Shown here: positions 58,995 to 64,000 of the stretch, one piece after another | Position numbering within the stretch: position 1 is the first letter of the stretch | Layout of the letters: each line of letters opens with the position of its first letter | Assembly: GCA_020736575.1 (NCBI GenBank) | Contig: JAGPYM010000002.1 | Coordinates: forward strand, 496,001-560,000 | DNA: 64,000 nucleotides | Reading direction: 5' to 3' | Source: Thelonectria olida | Lineage: Eukaryota > Ascomycota > Sordariomycetes > Hypocreales > Nectriaceae | Program-made: the position numbers and the translations under genes | The notes under the pieces: generated by a model | What the model was told of the DNA's origin: nothing | Databases searched by the model: none | What the model saw: the letters and a program-made list of their open reading frames with translations, nothing else

Positions 58995-60428
58995 TCATTG
59001 CTCCATTTTTGTTGGTCCGTCAACTCGGGGCCTCTTCCTTGTTTCGATACTTTGCATCGCCTCCTGTCTCCCTCTCAGAGCCTCCAGGGCTTTGGTAACT
59101 GCGAGCAACTCTTTGAGCCACACAATGATCAATCCTTGAAGCGCTGAGATAGCCTGACTGTTGATACCGCCATGCCCTGTCTGTCGCCGGTAGAGCTCTT
59201 TCGTCCTAATCAAGGGCCTCATCATCTCTGCCCACAATCTGACCTTCTCAGCATCGTCGGCGTGGTCTGACAGCCAGTCCCAAGCTTGATCCATGCGCGA
59301 CTCGTAGGTCTGAAAGAGGTTCTGCTTGGACATCACTACAGTCTTGTTGACCACTGTTTGCCCGTATTCGACTTGTCGCATCCTTTCCGCCCAATCTTTG
59401 AACTTTTGCTCAGGTCGCTGGGTGCACCAGACGAAAAGATTGGACGCTTGTCGTCGATCCAGAAGTTCCAGATGGTCTTCCGCTAGGAACGTGCCGACTT
59501 GGTCAACCAGAGTGTCTGCTGCATATCGCATTGGGTCATCCAGTTTGTTGAAGAGATTCCCCGCAGTTCTCATAGCGTCTTCCCTTGTAACAGCCACTGT
59601 GAGTTCGAGCCCGTCATGGATCTCTTTCTCACTGTTCTTGTCTTCTGTAAGGTTTTGCTTTGGTCTGTCGTTTGGGACTGGTAGCTGTTGCACGGCCTGT
59701 TGGTTTACTTCCTTGACTTGGCTCATCTTTTCCTCGTCCACTGCTGGCTCTGGGTGACGGAAAGATCGCCCCTCAATTGGACCGAGTAATCTATCGTTGC
59801 CGAGTTGTAGGCGGGTGTTTTGTGCGCTTGGTAGGGGCACCGGCGCGTGAACGATAGGCAAGCCGAGGCGAGAGTAGCTGGTGATTGTCGCATTGGGAAC
59901 CGGTTGAAACTCGAGAAAGAAAGGACCCTGGTGACGGGCGTAGATATCGATCGCAATCGTAACATAACGGTACATCTCAGTTGTCCTCATAAAGCGAGTT
60001 ACGTCGTCCTTCCCCTCGGTTGCCACCATTCGAACGTTGACTGCAGCCCATAGACAAAGGAGCTGAACTGCAGGCAGAATAAACATCCTCTCGTCGGTCC
60101 AATTTTCTCGTGCTTTTGCTACAGAACGTCGAATAGCCCGAATAGCGCCCCATCCAGATATGACTTTGGGTTTGAACAGGTTGGATCTCATCAAGGCGTC
60201 TGCACTACTCTGGACACACTTCGACACTGTGTTTGGGTCGATCCCAAGGTCCGTCACAATTTCTGTGATGATCTGCTTGAACAGTTCCATTTGTCGTCTG
60301 TCGTCGAGGAGCTGTGCTTCGATCCAGGGGAACCGGTCGAGTCGCAGCTGAGCCATCGTGGCTTGTTGGCCATCGTTTACTGCCGTTCCCGACGTCACAC
60401 TGTTTTGATCTCCTTCGACGTTGCTCAT
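58995..60428 (-). CDS. Unknown 477-aa soluble protein
   Basis: The product is 477 aa from ATG 60428 (MSNVEGDQNS); the open frame upstream reaches only a TTG codon. It is mostly helical and charged, with no signal or membrane segment. The first block, about residues 25-190, includes FPWIEAQLLDDRRQMELFK, LCLWAAVNVRMV and a YVTIAIDIYARHQGPFF segment. A polar linker (PVPNDRPKQNLTEDKNSEKE) follows. A second helical block has HLELLDRRQASNLFVWC, FKDWAERMRQVEYG and LWAEMMRPLIRTKELY. The tail carries RKRPRVDG, a possible nuclear localisation signal. It is not recognised as any family. The long uninterrupted frame and normal composition support it as a gene; it could be lineage-specific. Confidence 0.65.
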   Translation of the reverse strand: MSNVEGDQNSVTSGTAVNDGQQATMAQLRLDRFPWIEAQLLDDRRQMELFKQIITEIVTDLGIDPNTVSKCVQSSADALMRSNLFKPKVISGWGAIRAIRRSVAKARENWTDERMFILPAVQLLCLWAAVNVRMVATEGKDDVTRFMRTTEMYRYVTIAIDIYARHQGPFFLEFQPVPNATITSYSRLGLPIVHAPVPLPSAQNTRLQLGNDRLLGPIEGRSFRHPEPAVDEEKMSQVKEVNQQAVQQLPVPNDRPKQNLTEDKNSEKEIHDGLELTVAVTREDAMRTAGNLFNKLDDPMRYAADTLVDQVGTFLAEDHLELLDRRQASNLFVWCTQRPEQKFKDWAERMRQVEYGQTVVNKTVVMSKQNLFQTYESRMDQAWDWLSDHADDAEKVRLWAEMMRPLIRTKELYRRQTGHGGINSQAISALQGLIIVWLKELLAVTKALEALRGRQEAMQSIETRKRPRVDGPTKMEQ

Positions 60429-61070
60429 TGTGAAACGCCTGGGTGCGCGTCTTGATGTGAAATGAGAGAGAAGATGAAGCGGAAAATATGAAGTGATGAT
60501 GAAGGCCTGAAGGTGAAGTGTGCGTTGGGCTGATTTGACTGCCCGGTTCTTGTAGATGTGCTGGATCAAACGCAGGTGATGATGTTTCTTTTAAAACGTG
60601 CTGACACTAAGTTCCCTTGAGGTTACTTTTGAGATACCCAATCTCACTGAGGTCTTAGGTCTTATGTCCGTTATTCTGGCTTGTCGCTCTGGCTTGTCGT
60701 TCTGAACTTCGCTCGTGCAACTCCTGTTTCGCACTGAAAAGTTGATTTTGAGGCCAACCTTCCAAAACCGTTTCTTCGCCCTATCGTAATTGCTTGTTCC
60801 AGACTTTGTAATTTCATACAACATGACTGGCATCATGTTGTGGCACATTCTTATTTGGAGATATCCCGTTGCTTTTATTTGCAACATAACCATCATGAGG
60901 ATAAAAGAAGGTTCAATTGAAGATGTAAGGAAAGCCCCTAAAGGTGAAAAGAATGGCTCCAGACAAACGAGTGACAGTCCCTATCCATTCCCAACCCGAC
61001 AGCATCCTCATGGTCAGCGATCCTCGTCTTGCTAAAGCCATGGCCACATAGGTATGGTTCGAAGATCCAT
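60429..61070. other. Intergenic
   Basis: This is the 5' flank of the unknown gene and the 3' flank of the small secreted protein gene. No frame is supported. Confidence 0.5.
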
Positions 61071-61544
61071 TTAGAGATCGTTCTCAGGACCGAAGCAGCA
61101 GGTCCAGCATTCGTCCTATTGTACGGTGAGTATGAGTTCCTTAACCATGTCTGTGGAGGGAGACATCTTACAAATTGTTTGGCGCGCTAAATTGTTGAGT
61201 TAGCAAGTTGAAAACACCGTAGGGTTATTGATATGTAGGTAGATATCTTACTAAGCCATCGGGGCATTTCGGCTGCTGAGAGAAGCAGACCATCCAGCAT
61301 GCCTCCAACTTGGAAAAGTCGGCCCCCGATTTGTCGGCTGATTTCTCGACCTTGAATTGGACACTATGCATGCCTTGATCAGCTTATAGTTAAGGAATGC
61401 AGTTCAAGGGAGGACTCCTACTTACGTTATGTCATCATTGACAGTGATGACTCTGTGGCTAGCTGACTCAGGGGAGATAGGCGGCCACGGCATAGCGATG
61501 ATGCCAACGGCAAAGAGGAGGGTGGCAATAGAAGAGACCTTCAT
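61071..61544 (-). CDS. Small secreted cysteine-rich protein, four exons with a 15-nt microexon
   Basis: The exons on the minus strand are 61544-61426, 61363-61252, 61186-61172 and 61115-61071. The product is 96 aa. The donors are GTAAGT, GTAAGA and GTAAGA. The acceptors are ATAG, TTTAG (with a textbook GCTAAC branch) and ATAG. All phases agree and the frame ends in TAA. Residues 1-17 form a signal peptide (MKVSSIATLLFAVGIIA), followed by a Pro/Ser stretch. The mature part has six cysteines at 62, 66, 73, 85, 88 and 89. The motif CWxxCF occurs twice, once in exon 2 (CWMVCF) and once in exon 4 (CWTCCF). This supports the spliced model. Skipping the microexon also keeps the frame. No family is recognised. 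Its size and cysteines resemble secreted effector-like proteins of plant- or insect-associated fungi; function is unknown. Confidence 0.7.
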
Positions 61545-62903
61545 GGTGAATTTAGGGCTCGATTGCGAATCGCAGGTTGCGAATATGAAGGAGTGGTTGT
61601 TCAAAAGATTGGGATATTCTGCAAAGAGAAGTGACTGTTGGTCATGAAGAATTCTCCTGAGAAGAAGTAGGCAATATATATACTTCGGCAGTGTGTTTTC
61701 AGTAGTACTATTGGCCAATTGGACATACCTGCCTACCTTACTGTTCATTGTGAAAGCAGAGACACCGAATAGAAGCCCGCAATCCCATCTATCATCACCA
61801 CCTGCGGAGTTTGAAGTTGATCCATCGACAGTCGGAAGTAACATAAGCTCTGGAGTGTGACGGGCCCCGTTGCGATACCATGGTGCGAGCGGGACGAGAC
61901 TATTACTAATAACACGATGAGCATGGGATTGGGGGATCATAGGTCGAGGAAGATCGCTCGCTTGCGCGCAAGAGTCGGCCTCGGTCGTGTTCGCACCACA
62001 ACACATAACTAGACAGTTCAACTTGGACAAGATGCAGAAAAGGGCCGATGTTTGTACAAGTCAACTCCGGATGTAGCGTACGGGTCATCGGCCTGGGTCG
62101 CATAGAAAACGGGATAGATCCCTAGATGTTGAGTCGCATTCGACGGGCGACATCCGAGTGCCCAAGACTAAAAAGGGATGGCCGGCATATCTCTATCGCT
62201 CCGGTCGGTAACACTTAATCAATCTTCTGTCGTATCATGGGTGTCTTGGAGTCGAGTCGTTGTAGTCAATTCAGTTCGAACGTCGTTCTACAAGGAAACC
62301 AGGACACAGTATCTAGAGCAGTCTATATTGACCGATGTTTTAATAACTTAATGCAACTCATTGCTCTCGTAAGTTAAGTTTAAGGAATCTATTTATTTTA
62401 TTCACTTGATTTTTTTTTTTTACGTAGGTTTAGTAAATACTATGGACCTGAAGAGGAATTCGCCAAGTGGTGCAATATGCCGTGACGAAACGCAACGAAA
62501 ACTGTCTTTCCTCCTTCTTACAAAATGAGGTTGAACTACAGCGGGTGGAAGGACCACCAACATTGTGCAAGTCGCGGGAGCTCGTTCCCGGGTGTCATGT
62601 CTCGTCATACCAGTGTTGACGTGGTCACCAAGTTGCATCGATCGCTGTGGCGCTTCCTGCCCTTCTTCCATGTAAATAAACGTCGTGATATCCCGAACAT
62701 ATTGCAAGGAACTCATGTCGGCTCACACCGCCAGTATAGGCTACTACTCTCTATGATGGCTAGGCAAGAAGATTGCTAGATACGAACGATTATAGGACTT
62801 TCAACTCAATCTTCTCATCTTTCTTCCGTTTTCGGCAAATATTACTTATAATGTAATTGAGATACGACGAATGACACAGCACTATTGCATCCCTCATTGT
62901 ATC
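61545..62903. other. Upstream region of the secreted protein gene
   Basis: This contains the probable promoter (TATA-like sequence at 61674-61682). Beyond it no gene is recognised. An AT-rich part with a T run lies at 62380-62425. Confidence 0.5.
61674..61682 (-). promoter_or_regulatory. TATA-like box of the small secreted protein gene
   Basis: A GTATATATA run on the minus strand lies about 130 bp before the ATG at 61544. This distance suits a TATA box with a leader of about 100 nt. Confidence 0.5.
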
Positions 62904-64000
62904 TCAAGCGATCGCATCCGGAAGTTGCGACAGTTCATGATGATGCATCTTGAACAAGGAGTCCCAGACCGTGACCTCACGTTGTGATACCCGCCCGTTC
63001 TGAAACTCAGGTCTTGGTACCAGTAGGTGTTTCTCCGCCGAGCATTCTATAGCTTCGCCTGAGAGCGACTCGTCTTCTAGGCACTTGTGATAGGCCGACA
63101 AAATAGTTGAGATGGGAGTGAGGCTGGTCAGTTAGTTTCAGAGTGCCAATTTTGTCAAGTTTCCACTTCGACTTACCATCCGGACGAAACGGCTGCTACC
63201 ATCTCAGGCGGGGTGATCTTTGTGGCAACAATGCCCGGAAGGACGCAATTGATGCGGATGGTCTCTTTCTATCGACATAATCAATACGTCATACTCTTCC
63301 ACAGTACACGGATCGATGCCACTCACAATCTTCAGGACTCTCGATGTAGCGCGGACAAAGTTGTAGACCTGGTAGCAGTTAGCTCCAGATTTTCATTAAC
63401 ATCGATCCCCTGTATCGCCGACCGCTGCTTTGGCGCCGCCATATTCTGGATAGGTTTCGTGTGGATGAATGGCTGCGATATGGCCGTTGCTACGATGGCG
63501 CCTCCTGGTGTCTTGTTCTTTCTCATGAAGTGGATTGCGAGCTGAGTGCCGTAGACGACACATTTGTAGTCGACATCTGTGCACAGCACATGGGCTTGGG
63601 TGGGATCCTCGCAATAGTTAGCAGGCATAAGTGTGGCTGGCCGGAGGTACAATTTACCTTTGAGAGTCTCTGTGGTCTAGAATGTAGACTGAGCTATTGA
63701 CCTTGTGAGTAGTCATGATTCCACGTATTGGTTAATACGCCAGACTCACCTCTTGTTAACAATACCAGCGTTTGCACAGAGGGCGTCAAGTCGCCCGTAC
63801 TTGTCCCACACTTCTTGGAAACACCTCGCTTGGCTGTCGTAGGCGGAAACGTCACAGTTATGGAAATGAAATGATTCAATGACGATCACGTACACTACTG
63901 CAATGCCCACACCTAAGGATGATGCAAAATCGATATGCTTAAAAATATGGTAGAGCAACTTCCTTTAGTCTCCAGCCTGTCTCTGAGAAGGGATATAGTT
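62904..64000 (-). pseudogene. Short-chain dehydrogenase (15-PGDH-like), partial and frameshifted
   Basis: The minus-strand gene is cut by the window end, so its N-terminal cofactor-binding part is mostly outside. Readable pieces, in order, are CDVSAYDSQ and GRLDALCANAGI, SSVYILDHRDSQ after a GTGAGT intron, CTDVDYKCVVYGTQLAI, then IAAIHPHETYPEYGGAKAA holding the YxxxK catalytic pair. Spliced short exons give VYNFVRATSRVLKI (63327-63368), KETIRINCVLPGIVATKI (63177-63268) and a last exon 62904-63123. Two one-base losses appear: before CTDVDYK and between IVATA and IAAIHPH. Introns and splice sites are intact, so the damage is recent or a sequencing error. The family oxidises or reduces hydroxyl/keto groups with NAD(P); the substrate is unknown. 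Confidence 0.6.

Noticed and set aside
1..64000. CRISPR arrays, rRNA genes, telomere repeats
   Set aside because: Looked for and not seen; the arrays present lack spacers of constant size, and no 5S or large rRNA signature was found.

Overview
The window looks like nuclear DNA of a filamentous ascomycete (Pezizomycotina, most likely Sordariomycetes and perhaps Hypocreales; the species cannot be fixed from the sequence). The reasons are intron-split genes with short introns (about 46-190 nt, donors GTAAGT/GTGAGT, branch sites like GCTAAC/GCTGAC), a CBM18-CE4 chitin deacetylase, a chitin synthase, an RTA1-type membrane protein, a PREG/PHO80 cyclin, and a phosphoketolase beside a large-subunit catalase. 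Genes are widely spaced: about 15 protein-coding genes, one tRNA and two or three gene remnants in 64 kb. Several gene-poor stretches are 2-5 kb long.

Layout. 1-7.9 kb: gene-poor, with degenerate LysM and GH18 chitinase remnants, an RTA1-family gene, two degenerate short-unit tandem arrays, a dispersed 65-bp repeat and an intron-containing tRNA-Lys(CUU). 8-24.7 kb: a single-pass membrane protein, a chitin synthase (three exons, with an N-terminal internal duplication), a five-exon secreted chitin deacetylase with three CBM18 modules, and a nucleotide-sugar dehydrogenase. 26-40.5 kb: a metabolic block with an alpha/beta hydrolase, a six-exon phosphoketolase, a large catalase read divergently from it, a bicovalent-FAD oligosaccharide-oxidase-like enzyme and a ThDP-dependent enzyme. 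42.7-48.6 kb: a PHO80/PREG-type cyclin and a charged protein of unknown function. 53.6-58.6 kb: a divergent pair, GH95 alpha-L-fucosidase and sugar-porter MFS, sharing a 0.9 kb promoter. 59-64 kb: an unknown 477-aa protein, a small secreted cysteine-rich protein assembled from four exons including a 15-nt microexon, and the 3' part of a damaged short-chain dehydrogenase cut by the window end.

How the genes may work together (inference): chitin synthase and chitin deacetylase make and modify cell-wall chitin. GH95 and the transporter look like a fucoside-use pair. The flavin oxidase would make H2O2, which the neighbouring catalase would remove. Phosphoketolase gives acetyl-phosphate from pentose or hexose phosphate. 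Exon coordinates were worked out by hand from splice signals, reading-frame phase and family motifs. Where a long open frame began with a non-ATG codon, the first supported ATG or an upstream spliced exon was used instead.
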